From positions 77,530,028 to 77,590,027 of the forward strand of contig NC_088295.1 of NCBI RefSeq assembly GCF_032854445.1: a DNA stretch of 60,000 nucleotides. Reading direction: 5' to 3'. Below are positions 1 to 10,920 of this stretch, one piece after another. How positions within the stretch are numbered: the stretch's first letter is position 1; every line of letters starts with the position of its first letter. The translations under genes and the position numbers were made by a program. The DNA is from Liolophura sinensis (taxonomy: Eukaryota; Mollusca; Polyplacophora; Chitonida; Chitonidae). The notes beneath the pieces are model-generated. The model was not told where the DNA came from. It did not search any database and saw nothing but the letters and a program-made list of their open reading frames with translations.

Positions 1-45
1 CACCTTGTCAGCTGATACACACTCACACTCCTTGATCAGGGGAAT
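1..45 (-). CDS. E82: end of CTCK (C-terminal cystine knot) domain
   Basis: Fifteen codons follow a TTTTACAG acceptor in phase 0 from E81, reading IPLIKECECVSADKV. The C-x-C pair is the typical closing motif of a cystine knot. The exon runs to the window edge; AAG|GTG at bases 1-6 could also be its donor, so the left end is open. With E81 this completes the knot that often forms C-terminal dimers in mucins and VWF. Confidence 0.75.
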   Translation of the reverse strand, partial: MPLIKECECVSADKV

Positions 46-969
46 CTGTAAAATCATCAACACAAATAAGTCTGTTTACACTGGCAGATAACAAACCGCT
101 ACATCAAAAACCTTCTTGGAGATTTACACTCAATCTCAGACCAGATGTTCAATAGTGTATGTGGAGTTTAGCTTGGAATTAACTTTAGTCTGGTTTTAAA
201 TGTCAGTATTTTATCAAAACATGAATGTATATTGTCTGTTTGATTTGAGGTTTAGTATCCCTTTCAATAATACTTGGGTCATATAACCACAGCTTGTTCT
301 TGTAGCAGGCTATACCCAATGTGGACATATTTTTACAGTGCTGCCTCACTGAAGCACCACACAAAACACATTAGACATGACACCTCACCCAGTCACATTG
401 TGCAGACAACAGGATGACCCGTACTTGGCCTTTTCCTCTTTATATGCTCAGTATCAAGCAAGGTACATGCACTACAAAGGTTACACATTTCAACGACATG
501 ACTGGATATGACTGGATTCTGGAATGAACCATTTACACATGTGCAAGAACACAACTGGATTTAGCCTCATGTAGTCCCACAATACAGTCTTGAACAACCG
601 TTCCTGACATACAGAGTAATCAGTATTGACAAACACTGATTGGCTCTGTATACACAAATCTGTTCAATCCATTTCTTCTCATCCTAAATACTTTATTTTA
701 ATGTTTAAATGTTAAACATTGAGCCACTCATGGAGTGTATTTAAAGGTTATATTGAACATTCTAATTAATGTCACATTTCACCTTTTGAAATCCGATTTA
801 TATGTCTTTATATATTGAAAAATTCCGACATCAAAACAAAATAAAACCACGGCTGCTGTGTACAATATTGCCCCTTTTAACACTCGTGTCAAAATTAAAA
901 CGAAACAACACCCTTTATCAATCAAAAAGTCATGCTTACTATAGCATTATGATAAATTGTCATGCTCAC

Positions 970-1181
970 CTGTTCTCGTTTGACCTTGTTATCTTGGCAC
1001 TTCACCTCGGCAAAAACATTTCGGAGTTTGGACGGGTGACAACACTGGCCAGTGACACTGCCGCATCCACCTGAGCACTTATTGATGGCTTGGCGTTGGG
1101 TTGTCACACAGCCCTCCTTAGTTTTCACATGGCCAAAGTGAGGCATAATCCCACACTCCAGAGGTTGATTTGGTGTGTCAA
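970..1181 (-). CDS. E81: CTCK (C-terminal cystine knot) domain, main part
   Basis: Starts in phase 1 as V-D-T-P-N-Q-P-L-E-C-G and ends in phase 0 (CAG|GTGAGC). The cysteine pattern is ECG, EGC, NKCSGGC, GQCC and VKC, with CEC supplied by E82, which matches the CTCK framework (C, C, C-x-G-x-C, CC, C, C-x-C). In gel-forming mucins, VWF and SCO-spondin this domain sits at the extreme C terminus and forms covalent dimers, so the same role is inferred here. It follows a Kazal-type module and nothing further was recognisable before the window edge. Confidence 0.85.
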
Positions 1182-1375
1182 CTACAAAAGATGCAGAAGA
1201 AGGAAGAGCAAAGTTAATATTAACTCCATCAAATCCACAAAATGAATTCTAGAAGTAAGAATTTTAGAGGTTGACAGAGTAACATCATAGGCTTTGTACA
1301 TCTACACAACAATTACAATGTACATCAAAAGGCTGCAAACTTTTAAATCAGAGTAAGTGGAAAGGTCTGATATCT

Positions 1376-1485
1376 GCGGGTGAAGTGCGGATTTCCCCTG
1401 GGATCCTACTATGTAGGCCGTGAAATATAAGTGAAATATTCTTGAGTATGCCATAAAACACCATAAAAATAAATAAATAGATATA
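1376..1485 (+). mobile_element. SINE family 1, 3' fragment
   Basis: Reads CTGCGGGTGAAGTGCGGATT, then AAGTGAAATATTCTTGAGTA and AAAACACCATAAAAATAAAT. The tail is at the high-coordinate end. Confidence 0.8.
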
Positions 1486-1623
1486 AATCAACAGTTGTTA
1501 TCTATATTCAAACCCTGTGATGTCACACCATGAATATATCAATTATCACTCAAGAATTCAGAAATAATGGTGAAAATCTGGTATTGGATGAAATATGAGT
1601 AACACATAATTTGCTTGTCTTAC

Positions 1624-1845
1624 CTCCACATTTGTTAGGGTACAGCATGTAGACGGTCTGTTTGAGAAGGCAGGCGTCTCTGTCTAAGCTACACTTGTTC
1701 TTCACAGTCTTTGTCCCATTACTGTACATTCCACAGACTGGCTGTTCCCCGAGTCCTTTACAGTCAGGACATTCACACACAGCCTCCTTTCCTCTCGTCA
1801 CACACACCTCTCCTGGTCCCTGGCACTCCTTGGAGGCACATGGAC
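1624..1845 (-). CDS. E80: follistatin-like plus Kazal-type module
   Basis: Begins S/G-P-C-A-S-K-E-C and contains VCECPDC (the follistatin N-terminal hairpin), then VCGMYSNGTKTVKNKC and DRDACLL, ending NKCGG. The C-x(5)-VCG-x-x-x-N-G and later C spacing fits a Kazal domain. Kazal domains inhibit serine proteases or act as structural modules beside follistatin hairpins. The NGT motif is a possible N-glycosylation site. Phase 1 at both ends. Confidence 0.8.
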
Positions 1846-2429
1846 CTGGGTATGATAACATATACACACTTTAGTCAGCTGTTCTATATGTTTACACATA
1901 TACATACAGACAAATTATATAAAACAACACAAACAGAATTTATACACATCTTGTTTTCTATGTCCAGGAATACATGCACAAATCACACCCATCCTACTTT
2001 TCTATTCCTGTTATATATTATAAACACAGTGGTTATACAAGAGTTTCCAGTTAGGAATCTTCTGTGGGCACAGCTGTGACACAGTCATTCCATTTACTCA
2101 GTATATACCATATATGAAGGATATATAGAAATGTATTTTCCTGATATACAATCAGTAAGTTGTGAACCTCATAATTTATGTATTTTAAGGTGCGCAAAGT
2201 ATCTTAGTAATTTGCACACAGGAAACCTGGGAGTTTGGAGTTTGAACTCTTTTTATTGCTAAAGGTAAAAGTTCTACTGTATCATGTGACCAGCCCAAAA
2301 TGTTAGGCAATCATTTTTGATCACATTTACTATAACATGGGTGGCTGAAAAAAGTTTCACACAAATAAGTTGAACAATGGAGAAAACTGAGGAGCTGGAT
2401 GTTGGTGAACTTCTTAAGGAAAGACATCT

Positions 2430-2575
2430 GACAGCCACCTACAGATGGTTGAGGATTTCCCCCCAGGCTTTGCCAGATTCCCTCCTGCCATAATGAGGGC
2501 CAGCGTTGTATAAGTCAAATATTCTTGAGTATGGCGTAAAACAGTATTCAAATAAATAGCTAAATAATTAAAATA
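2430..2575 (+). mobile_element. SINE family 1, 3' half
   Basis: Reads CTACAGATGGTTGAGGATTT, CCCTCCTGCCATAATGAGGG and AAATATTCTTGAGTATGGCG, ending AAATAAATAGCTAAATAA. Confidence 0.8.
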
Positions 2576-2768
2576 AAGGAAAGAGATGGCATTTATGTCT
2601 GGAACAGGGTGAGACAGGTGATCGATTAATTAATGTCAACAAATGTTACTAAACATTTTTCACAAATCATATGATACAGCAGGACTGTTTTTACCTTTAA
2701 CCCCAAAAGAATTTGAACTCAAAACTCCCCTATTAGATGGTAAAAACTTCTCTTGTTTATATACTCAC

Positions 2769-2933
2769 TTCCTTTGCAGGGAGCCTCATAACAGTTACCA
2801 GACTCTTCCAATACAGGGCAGGCCTCACCCTCTCCTATCTTGTCCTGAATTATCTCCCTTGTTCTCTTGATCACACCATTACCACAGGTAACACTACAAG
2901 GTTGCCATGGGCCCCACTCTGCCACAACACAGT
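2769..2933 (-). CDS. E79: thrombospondin type-1 repeat
   Basis: Reads D-C-V-V-A-E-W-G-P-W-Q-P-C-S-V-T-C-G-N-G and later EACPVLEE and NCYEAPC. WGPW matches the WxxW C-mannosylation motif and CSVTCG matches the O-fucosylation motif of TSP1 repeats. A single TSP1 lies between two follistatin/Kazal units, phase 1 at both ends (donor GGAA|GTGAGT). TSP1 modules bind matrix and glycans; the partner here is unknown. Confidence 0.88.
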
Positions 2934-3284
2934 CTGTAAAAACATACAATATAGTTTTGTATCTATTTGTCTTGTCATTCTGATACATCTCAGGTTTTAC
3001 ATGCCTTGCTTAAAATAATATTACACCTGTCAGCGCAGACTACACTGCCTATTTTCAGATGTCACAAGTATGAATTTTTTTCTACATATGTAAACATCAC
3101 AAACCTCTTTTTTTATTTATATTTTGGAGAAAAAAATCTATTTATTTCTTACAACTTTTTAGCCTACATTACGGCAGTCAGGTTTTGGGTTTCAAGTATC
3201 TGACCAACCGCCTATAGCTGCAGTTGACAAATCAAGAGCTGGATTTGAAAACTCAATGTCATTGGTCAAGGCTTCTTCGCTTGG

Positions 3285-3535
3285 CGTTCAGCATGAAGGG
3301 AATAGTGCAACGACTGGTTGACCAGTATCAGTATAATGGCTCAGGCGGGGGCGGCTTATGCCTTCGGTAAGTTGTCTCAATGAAGTAACACTAGATAAAA
3401 TAGCGGTGGAAATCCGTCCTGCAACAAGGAGGCACATTACATACACCTTAAGGATTCCTTCGAAGTCATATGACTGAAAAATTGTTGAGTAGGACGATAA
3501 ATCCCAAGCACTCACTCACTCACTCACTCATTGGT
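3285..3535 (+). mobile_element. SINE family 2 with CACTCACTCA tail
   Basis: Reads TTGGCGTTCAGCATGAAGGG, GACTGGTTGACCAGTATCAG, ACAAGGAGGCACATTACATA and TGACTGAAAAATTGTTGAGT, ending AAGCACTCACTCACTCACTC. I have seen this tail type in molluscan genomic sequences. Confidence 0.8.
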
Positions 3536-3667
3536 CAAGGGCCTGACAGTTGTATTGAGTTGGCACTTTAACCCGCCTGAATAAGCGAGGCTCATTTGTT
3601 AGGTAAAATAATACATACTACTACATACTTATACTGAATTATATAAGTTTTACACATATAAACTCAC

Positions 3668-3793
3668 CGACTTTATCTGGGCATTGTCCAAGTGAGGTGA
3701 TAACCTGGTCATCATCTGGGCTCTCATTACACTGGTACTGTTTGAAGTGGCAGATGCTGTAGAATTGCTGGTACTTGTCAGTACATACCTCTC
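3668..3793 (-). CDS. E78: second half of a divergent Kazal-type module
   Basis: Reads G-E-V-C-T-D-K-Y-Q-Q-F-Y-S-I-C-H-F, then QYQCNES and SLGQCPD. Joined to E77 it gives a Kazal-like C...C-T-D...Y...C...C...C pattern lacking the usual NG of the reactive loop. Intron phases are 1-1. This exon has no suitable long open frame of its own and was found from the splice and cysteine pattern. Confidence 0.7.
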
Positions 3794-3871
3794 CTGTAAC
3801 CATGCATGGTAAAATAACAACACATTGTGGAATGAATCAGGCTGATGCTAACACTTAGAGCTTTGGACAAT

Positions 3872-4041
3872 CCCTTTACTGACACATGGCATATGCATCA
3901 GAAGAACAATACAGCAATGGTAGAAACCTTGATATGTGTTATAGCAGCTAAGCTCACCCTTTACTGACACATGGCATATGTATTAGAAGAGCCATACAGC
4001 AACAGTAGAAACCTTCATCTGTATTATACCAGCTAAGCTCA
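3872..4041. repeat. 85-bp tandem duplication
   Basis: CCCTTTACTGACACATGGCA starts at 3872 and 3957; both units end AGCTAAGCTCA. About 85% alike by eye. Intronic, between E78 and E77. Confidence 0.92.
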
Positions 4042-4323
4042 AAATGGCATTATTTGTGTTTAACACAGAAATCTTCCCGAATTTGTTAGAATGCATCATT
4101 TCCCTCTACGATAGAAAACTGCAGAAACAAATTAAGAATATATGCAGAGCTTAAGGTCACAAAAGAAGAAGATTTTCTCCATTCAGTAAACTGTCAGACC
4201 AGTGTAGACAGTTATACCTGCACAATAACCCATGTATCAATTTGGACAGTTTCTGACCACATCTACTTATACATACAAAACCAGATACATCATGTGTATG
4301 AGGAAGTGTTGGAGATAACTGAC

Positions 4324-4431
4324 CTGACTCCTCTTCCTCCTTGGTACAGGCTTTACATCTACAGTTGGGCTTGCCAGCTTTGTTCAGTGTACACTCTTTG
4401 TGACGTGGGCACCTCGCATCATCACAGGTTC
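4324..4431 (-). CDS. E77: follistatin-like N-terminal hairpin
   Basis: Reads G/R-T-C-D-D-A-R-C-P-R-H-K-E-C, then KPNCRCKACTKEEEES. The C-x(4)-C-P-x(3)-C-x(9)-C-x-C-x-x-C pattern is a follistatin N-subdomain. The Kazal part continues in E78. Acidic EEEE tail; donor G|GTCAGT. Confidence 0.75.
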
Positions 4432-4714
4432 CTGAAGAGAAATAGCAATTTTCATCCATGGTCATAAATGTACTGACACTATGAACAAAGTCATCACTGG
4501 GTATCAGCCTTTTCAGTAAGTTCTGTGTATCAGTTTACCTTTGTAGTACACAAGTAGCGTGAATCTGAAAACAACTCACTCGGCATTTTGACATTTATTT
4601 GACGGTCATCAAGATTTAAACTAAATTTAACTGCCACTAAAAAATTAAATTTACATCGTTCAGAAACTGTCTGGCGGTTATATGAATTTACTGTTTTTTT
4701 CTCCTGTACCTATG

Positions 4715-4885
4715 TTTGCTTGATTGATGTTTTACACAGTACTAAAGAATATTTCACTTATACCACGGTGGCCAGCATGATGGTGCGAGAAAACCTGGGG
4801 GAAGCCCAAGACCATCCGCAGGTTGCTGGCAGACCTGCTCACATACGGGCAGCATGGCCGGAGAGCAGGCCACAAAGGCAAAATA
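4715..4885 (-). mobile_element. SINE family 1, 3' two thirds
   Basis: Reads GATTGATGTTTTACACAGTA, AAGAATATTTCACTTATACC, GGCCAGCATGATGGTGCGAG and CATCCGCAGGTTGCTGGCAG. The tail is at the low end. Confidence 0.88.
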
Positions 4886-5069
4886 GCCTTGAGCATATTG
4901 ACATTACACCACAACATTTGCAAAGTCACAAAAAGTATCCTGAATTATGATGTCAAATGGATATCATAATTAATCATTTACTGAAATGGTGAATACAATG
5001 GAATTCTTGACTCAACAATAATTTTGTTACATGCAAATAGGTACAGTTTCTACAAAGCAGAAGTCTTAC

Positions 5070-5285
5070 GTTTGCAGCTCCCTCTGTAGTCCACTTGGAT
5101 GTCCTGTCCCATGTTACAGGCAGCGATGACCAGGTCCTTCTCAGACTGGTAATCCACCCCGTTGGTGCCACAGACTTTGCCGTGTCGCTTGCAGCGCTTT
5201 CCTTCACACTTGCACTGACAGGTGGGTTTGCCACCATGAACAGCACACACCATTCCTCGTGGACAGGTAGTTTTACCACAAGTTT
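5070..5285 (-). CDS. E76: follistatin-like plus Kazal-type module
   Basis: The first half, ETCGKTTCPRGMVC with PTCQCKC, is the follistatin hairpin. The second half, VCGTNGVDYQSEKDL with AAC and DYRGSCK, is a complete Kazal core (C-G-x-N-G-x-x-Y-x(6)-L-x(3)-A-C...Y-x-G-x-C). It is the first module after the long EGF array. Phase 1 at both ends, donor C|GTAAGA. Confidence 0.85.
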
Positions 5286-5675
5286 CTGATAAAAGACGAC
5301 TAAACTCTTTGAGCATACATTTATATGCATGTTCCTATAGTGAATATATTCCACAGGTATGCAGATATTAGCCCTACCTGAAATAATGTGGCCCTAAGCT
5401 ATGTAGTGGATGGTTCATTCCTTTCTTTGCGATGGCAATTTGTGAGCAAACTCTTGACAAATATGTAGTATTCATACATTACTGTAGAACTATAGTCAAT
5501 TTAGCTTAAGTACCTTTTTATACTTTAATACTGTGTTTACAATGATGACTGAAAGTAGACTTCAAATTTTAAATCCAGCTACAGGAATTGTTACAGTTTT
5601 ATAGTATACTCTCATTTACATATCATAAATAAAGTGGCATGGAGGTTTAGGGGTTGGTGTGGAGGGGTAACTTAC

Positions 5676-5798
5676 GTGCACATGTTAACCCATCTCCATG
5701 GAAACCAGGCAAACAGGTGCATTCAAATGATCCCTCCGTATCTTTACATTGGGCATTGACATCACAGTTGTCTGTTCCAAAAGCACACTCGTCTATGT
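5676..5798 (-). CDS. E75: calcium-binding EGF module (last of the array)
   Basis: Starts DIDECAFGTDNC, has CKDTEGSFECTC and ends GFHGDGLTC. The D-x-D-E and C-x-D-x4-F-x-C-x-C signatures are complete. Flanks: TTTCAG acceptor and C|GTAAGT donor. It directly precedes the follistatin/Kazal tail. Confidence 0.9.
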
Positions 5799-6919
5799 CT
5801 GAAAACATAGAAAGATGTTACACTCAATCCAAACAACTGGTTACTTTATTATTATTTGATTCAGATTTAATGACATAACGAAGGACATTTCACTCATATG
5901 ACTAAAATCAGCACAACAGGTGGAAGAATCCAGGCAGAATCTGGAGAAAACTAAACCCTTCAACATGAACTTAAGCCAGACTGAGACGAAAACATAAAAA
6001 TGATGCCAAAATCAGATAAAGGAGTGCTATAACGTTTTGCAAATTTGATCTTCAATATTTTTTTCAATTTCATTTTTTTTTTCATGAAAAAAGGGGTATT
6101 TGAAAATATTTTGTAAGGTGGCTATTTGGAACCACCTCTTGTTATATATCATTTACACATAATAATGTTCTAAATAAGGATGTGATGCATGTCTAATAAA
6201 TATATCTGAATTTTAATTTGTTCATATCCAAACTTTTGCATTCAGTCTGAAATATGATAATATTTATGAATACATTAAAAAAAATATGATCAAAATCCAT
6301 TTGTTGGCTGAAAAGACCATATTCTACTGGAAATATATTTATTACACATGTGTTCAATACATTATCATTTATAACATTATCACACAAATATCATTAATAC
6401 ACCAAAAGGTGGCCCCAAATAGCCAACATACAAAAATTGCTTTCAAGTGTCTTTTTCTCTTGAAAGAAAAATCCCCCAAAAGTATGAAGACCACATTTAC
6501 AACTAACTTTCTGCTCTCTTTCTTCTGGATTTTATGTAATTATTATGTTTTCCCCTGCTTTGAAGCAGGAATTGGCTTTGATCACATGCCTTTACCGGCT
6601 CAAGGATCATGTGTAGCAATACCAGGAATTTACCTGACTGAGCCATTGAAGACCCCAATGGTTTGTATTTGTTTATGTTGTCTCCATGTACTACAGTGCT
6701 CAAGAAATTTTCCCTTAAATGAGGACGTTCAGGTTTTGGTTGGGTGAAGGAATCTGGAGAGCCCGCACAGCAGTACATCATGTAAATCTTACAAACCACA
6801 TGGTTTACACCTACAGCCCCAGGAGCAGCTGATTTCACACGTACCCTTATTAGTAAGAGGCCGGTTAGCTAAGGTGGGAGCTGGCCATTTGTCAAATGAG
6901 CCAATGAGGGCCCTTCAAG

Positions 6920-7128
6920 AACTGGTGTTTTACATCATATTTGAAAATATTTCACTTATATTACGGTGACCAACATTATGGTGGGAGGAAATCAAGCAGA
7001 GCCCAGGGGAAACCCACGACTATCCGCAGGTGCTGGAAGACGTACAGTCTCACGTACAGTCTGAGAGGAAGCCAGCAACCACATTGGTGAGAGACTCCTG
7101 GGTCATTGCTCCATGCTGGCACACTAAA
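6920..7128 (-). mobile_element. SINE family 1, long copy
   Basis: Reads TGGTGTTTTACATCATATTT, CATTATGGTGGGAGGAAATC, GAGCCCAGGGGAAACCCACG, GAGAGGAAGCCAGCAACCAC and GACTCCTGGGTCATTGCTCC. Confidence 0.88.
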
Positions 7129-7507
7129 CAACTGATTTAGGTAGGCAGCACAAACACCCGTCTTCAAATGTAATGCAGTTATTATTAAAAACAGAACCAT
7201 TTTTCTCATCTTCAACACTACTGGTACCCTGATTCCTCAATGAACTGACTACGTGTACTTGTCTACTTTATCTTTGATCTTAACCAAGATGGGCTACCAC
7301 TCTCTAAAAACTAAATTATTTCTTCCTGCAATATTTTGTAGTCTAACGAACTGTTGACATGAAATTTCCACCACATGTATTTGGGAAAGAGGCCAGAGCT
7401 GGGATTAATCCTAAACCCAAAAAAGAAATTTTTTTTTTGAACATTGGTAAGAGAAGGCAATGTGTTTTCCAATAAATGAAGCAACCTGACAAATTCAATA
7501 CACTCAC

Positions 7508-7630
7508 TTCTGCAATCATCCTTGACAAACTCATAGCCTTCAGGACATTCACACAGGTGTCCACCGTCAATGTTAAGACAGTGACCCAGACTGCCACAGT
7601 CGGCAAGGTGTGATGCACATTCGTCCACAT
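7508..7630 (-). CDS. E74: EGF module, calcium signature weakened
   Basis: Starts DVDECASHLADC, has CLNIDGGHLCECPEGYEF and ends DDC. The aromatic residue of the hydroxylation/packing motif is His (GGH) where Tyr or Phe is usual. Donor A|GTGAGT, acceptor TTTAG. Confidence 0.88.
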
Positions 7631-7971
7631 CTAAACAGAGACAGAAACAAGACTTCATACTGGATCTTTCTCATAGCATTTGTTCTACCATAAAGTTCTA
7701 CAACAAGGTAGAAACTAGGTGGATAATATACATACACCTTGTGGTAGTCAGGAAATTTACGGAAGCATGTGTGATTTGATGCAATTATGTTATTTGCCAA
7801 GCTTTGTATTATTTTTTTTGTGCATACATTTATCTTTATCAAACAGTAAGCTGCCTATGTTAAGCTGTAGAACAGTTTCTTACACAGAAATAAAGGGTTG
7901 AGTATTTTAATCTGCCATACTTATTCTGATTGTTTGCAGCATTTACCACAACAGAGAACGATAAAACCTAC

Positions 7972-8100
7972 CCCGACAAGCGCCATCTTTTTCTTCATAG
8001 CCCTCACCACAGATACAAACATAAGAGCCACCAATATTTCTACACTTGGCAAACTTTGGATCTCCACATATTTTGGGGTTGACATTGCATTCATCAATGT
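7972..8100 (-). CDS. E73: calcium-binding EGF module
   Basis: Starts DIDECNVNPKIC, has CRNIGGSYVCICGEGY and ends KDGAC. The C2-C3 loop (GDPKFAKC) is slightly long. Donor G|GTAGGT. A following polyT run belongs to the acceptor side. Confidence 0.88.
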
Positions 8101-8321
8101 CTGAAAAAAAGATAAGACTGTACTACCTGCATATACATGTACATCACATTAAAATATCAATGTATTTTATTTACATATCCAAGAAAAGGGTTTTATGTAG
8201 GAAATACATGTACATATTATACAAATTTAACACCTGGTTGGATTTATTGGTGTATAATTTTTGTATTCAATGCTCCCAATAAACTACTAGTCTTTTATAT
8301 TAAGGTAACTGACTACATGGG

Positions 8322-8480
8322 ATGTATTTATTTATTTGATTGGTGTTTTACACCGAACTCAAGAATATTTTACTTATGCAACGGCAGCCAGCATTATGGT
8401 GGGAGGAAACCACATTGCTGACAGGCTCCTGGGTCATTGTACCATGATGGCATGCCCCTCTGCCACGAAGGCTCACATGT
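8322..8480 (-). mobile_element. SINE family 1, internally deleted
   Basis: Reads TTTATTTATTTGATTGGTGT, CATTATGGTGGGAGGAAACC, then directly GGCTCCTGGGTCATTGTACC and GCCACGAAGGC. The middle is missing, as at 18149-18311 but with a different deletion. Confidence 0.88.
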
Positions 8481-9035
8481 AGCTTTCCCACGTCTGTAGT
8501 CACTCACAGATTTTCACATGCTGAGCTATACATGTATGCAGCTTAATGTGTCTATCATTTTATTGGAAGGCAATTCATGTAAGACTTCCTAACCTACTTT
8601 TTGAACCTTTCTGCTTATAACTATTAGTGCAAATTGTTGGAGACCAAAGTACATTGCACTGGGCTATTTCAATGTTTCACAAAACATATAATTTGATCAC
8701 TCTTCACAGAATAATGCTGTCAGAACATAAATTTTTAACAATTATAGTAAATGGCTTTAAGAGAGCCGCTGATTGCCACCAAGGACCCAGTTGAGGTGAT
8801 GGAATCTCAAAATTCCCAGTCTAAAGCTGGTTACAAAGTGAACTTAATTCTTATTAGAATATTTATCATACAATACAAGTGTGTATTATTTGCACAGACA
8901 CAGAGACAGAATAACATTAGCATAAACTTAATCACAAAGGCATTTAGACGCACTAAGTATTAGTATTGGTGTCAATGAATGAAACCGTCATAACCATTTA
9001 CGACAGCAAATCAGGTTTCTTCCTTAGATCCTTAC

Positions 9036-9293
9036 CCACACAGCTGAAGCCATTGCCAGCATAACCATCCTTGCAGTCACAGCCAAAGGAGCCCACACTG
9101 TCCGTACAGATTGCATTGGGGTGACAGCGGTTACCGTCTTCACACTCGTTAATGTTCACACAGCTGTCCCCTTCCCTCTGGTAGCCGGCTTTACACTCAC
9201 ACTTGTAAGAGCCACTGGTATCCACACAGGATTCTGACTGGGTACATCGCGCAGCTGCAGAGTGGGTCGGCTTCAACGAACATTCATCGATGT
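9036..9293 (-). CDS. E72: two fused calcium-binding EGF modules
   Basis: First module: DIDECSLKPTH, CVDTSGSYKCEC and GDSC. Second: NINECEDGNRC, CTDSVGSFGCDC and GFSC. No intron separates them. One of seven double-EGF exons in the gene. Donor G|GTAAGG. Confidence 0.92.
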
Positions 9294-9673
9294 CTGGAAT
9301 CAATTGTAAAACACATTTCAGTCTTTGCATGCAAGTCAAAATCATTATGCAATTTAAACATACACACTTTAAAAAAACTTTTGGGACAGAAATCACAATG
9401 TGACAAATCACTCCATAAGTCTATTTACAGTATATACCCTAAAGTTTGGCCTGTAAAATTGCACTTTCAGAAGCACATATAATCAACCTTCCCCAAAAAG
9501 CTCTTACATGCCCCTATAAGCTAGATGAAACAATCAGAATCAAATAAATAAGTCACATGAATAATGCTAAGCTTTAGGTGAAATACAGTTTGTCCCTACA
9601 TCATCCGTGATTCTTGATTGTGGGTTAGTGTTGGCATACACTTGCCAGAGCTGCAGGCCATGCCCACAAGAGG

Positions 9674-10010
9674 TATACTAAATTTTAACTCTGTGAATCA
9701 TAACTGTTACGCAGGCAAACAACTTTTGTCTTTGTGACTCTAAATTTATACCCTGCGCAGCTAAATTACTACGCAGACTGACCTAATTTTACTACATGAC
9801 TCTGCATCCCATGGCATCTCGTGACGTGACGTCACTGTCTGCAGTTGACACAGCTAGCATGATTTTCCTTAGCTCAGCTTAACATATACGAGAGATTTGA
9901 TTCATATTGTAGGGGAAAAATTGCTACCCTTGTGTTGTTATTTAAACCCTGGGTGTGAAATTTTAACTCTGAGCCGCTGGCCATAACTTATAATATTTCT
10001 TCAGGCAAAC
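9674..10010. repeat. Direct repeat pair beside the truncated exon copy
   Basis: AAATTTTAACTCTG at about 9674 recurs at about 9958, each followed by CATAACT and, 10-20 bases on, CAGGCAAAC. The second copy ends about 40 bases from the breakpoint of the exon relic at 10051. It may mark an insertion or rearrangement junction; the intervening 250 bases are not recognised. Confidence 0.5.
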
Positions 10011-10050
10011 GAGTCAGCAAACAAATGACAATAGGCCATGTAAAAGTGTA

Positions 10051-10127
10051 ACAGGAGTAGCTAGCGGGTTCATTTTTACAGTTAGCCTTGGGGCTGCAGT
10101 CATTACTTCCTGAACATTCATCAATAT
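10051..10127 (-). pseudogene. Truncated copy of EGF exon E64 inside an intron
   Basis: Reads DIDECSGSNDCSPKANC and on to SYSC, then diverges abruptly after codon TGT into TAC ACT TTT and soon a stop; no donor follows. It is nearly identical to the 5' half of E64 (14263-14339), and the similarity continues through the acceptor into the adjacent intron to base 10220 (14440 in the source). A second Cys-rich half and a donor are missing, so it should not be spliced into the protein. Described here as a relic of local duplication. Confidence 0.85.
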
Positions 10128-10264
10128 CTGAAAAAAAATCCAGATTCGAAGATTACGCAAAAAACTGGAGACCTATATACACATACTAAATGAGAACAAA
10201 CTATTTTCCATAAGTACTAAACGCGTTACAGACATGACAAAAGTATATGTATGAGTCAACTTAC

Positions 10265-10396
10265 TGGTACACACTCCGCCTTTGAGTTCAAAGCCATCAT
10301 GGCAAACGCATTCATAGGCTCCTTTTGTGTTCACACACTTGTCCCCATGACAAATATCCGTCTCTGCTTTCTCGGCTGCAGCACACTCATCTTTGT
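10265..10396 (-). CDS. E71: calcium-binding EGF module
   Basis: Starts DKDECAAAEKAETDIC, an unusually long C1-C2 loop, then CVNTKGAYECVC and ends GGVC. Donor A|GTAAGT, acceptor TTACAG. Confidence 0.88.
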
Positions 10397-10567
10397 CTGT
10401 AAGGAAGTGGCCAAGTTAGACAGGTCAGCAGAACACAACAACAAGTAGTTTGAAAGCTTACACTTTGCACATGACAGCTTCTTTTGTCTAAGAAACAATG
10501 ATGATCGAGACACAGGTTAGTTCAGTTTTAATACAAGAGAATACTCTGTGATGTATCTTTATCATAC

Positions 10568-10684
10568 CTTTACAATGAACACCATCGCCTTCATATCCGT
10601 CCCGGCATTTACAGGAGAAGGTCAGCTCCTCCTCAATACAGTCAGCATCAGGGCTACAGTTGTTCACAAGGCATGGGTTGACCT
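10568..10684 (-). CDS. E70: EGF module without calcium signature
   Basis: Starts EVNPCLVNNC, has CIEEELTFSCKC and ends DGVHC. Proline replaces the Glu before C1 and the C3-C4 loop lacks D/N at position 2. Same EVNPC start as E56. Donor G|GTATGA. Confidence 0.9.
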
Positions 10685-10791
10685 CTGTGCAATGAATCAT
10701 TAAGAAGCAATGAGAATAGCCACTGTAAAAACACAAAAATAAACTTCATAATTTAGTGTTAAGATGGAAATCACAATGTCCATTTGCTTAC

Positions 10792-10920
10792 TTTTACATT
10801 CTTTTCCATCTCTGACCGATTCATATCCCTTTGGACAAACACACTGATGACCTCCTCTGGAATTGGAACATACAGCTTTCTTGGGGCAAACTGTTGGTGT
10901 TTCTACACACTCATTGACGT
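10792..10920 (-). CDS. E69: EGF module, calcium signature weakened
   Basis: Starts DVNECVETPTVC, has CSNSRGGHQCVC and ends DGKEC. GGH replaces the usual GGY/F, as in E74 and E48. Donor A|GTAAGC. Confidence 0.9.

Noticed and set aside
6286-6747. 153-codon open frame on the plus strand in a long intron
   Set aside because: Compositionally AT-rich, no recognisable motif, overlaps a possible decayed SINE tail at about 6660-6720; no splice or start context.
9820-9840. CRE-like TGACGTCA palindrome
   Set aside because: An isolated 8-base match in an intron, close to a rearranged segment; no other promoter signal.
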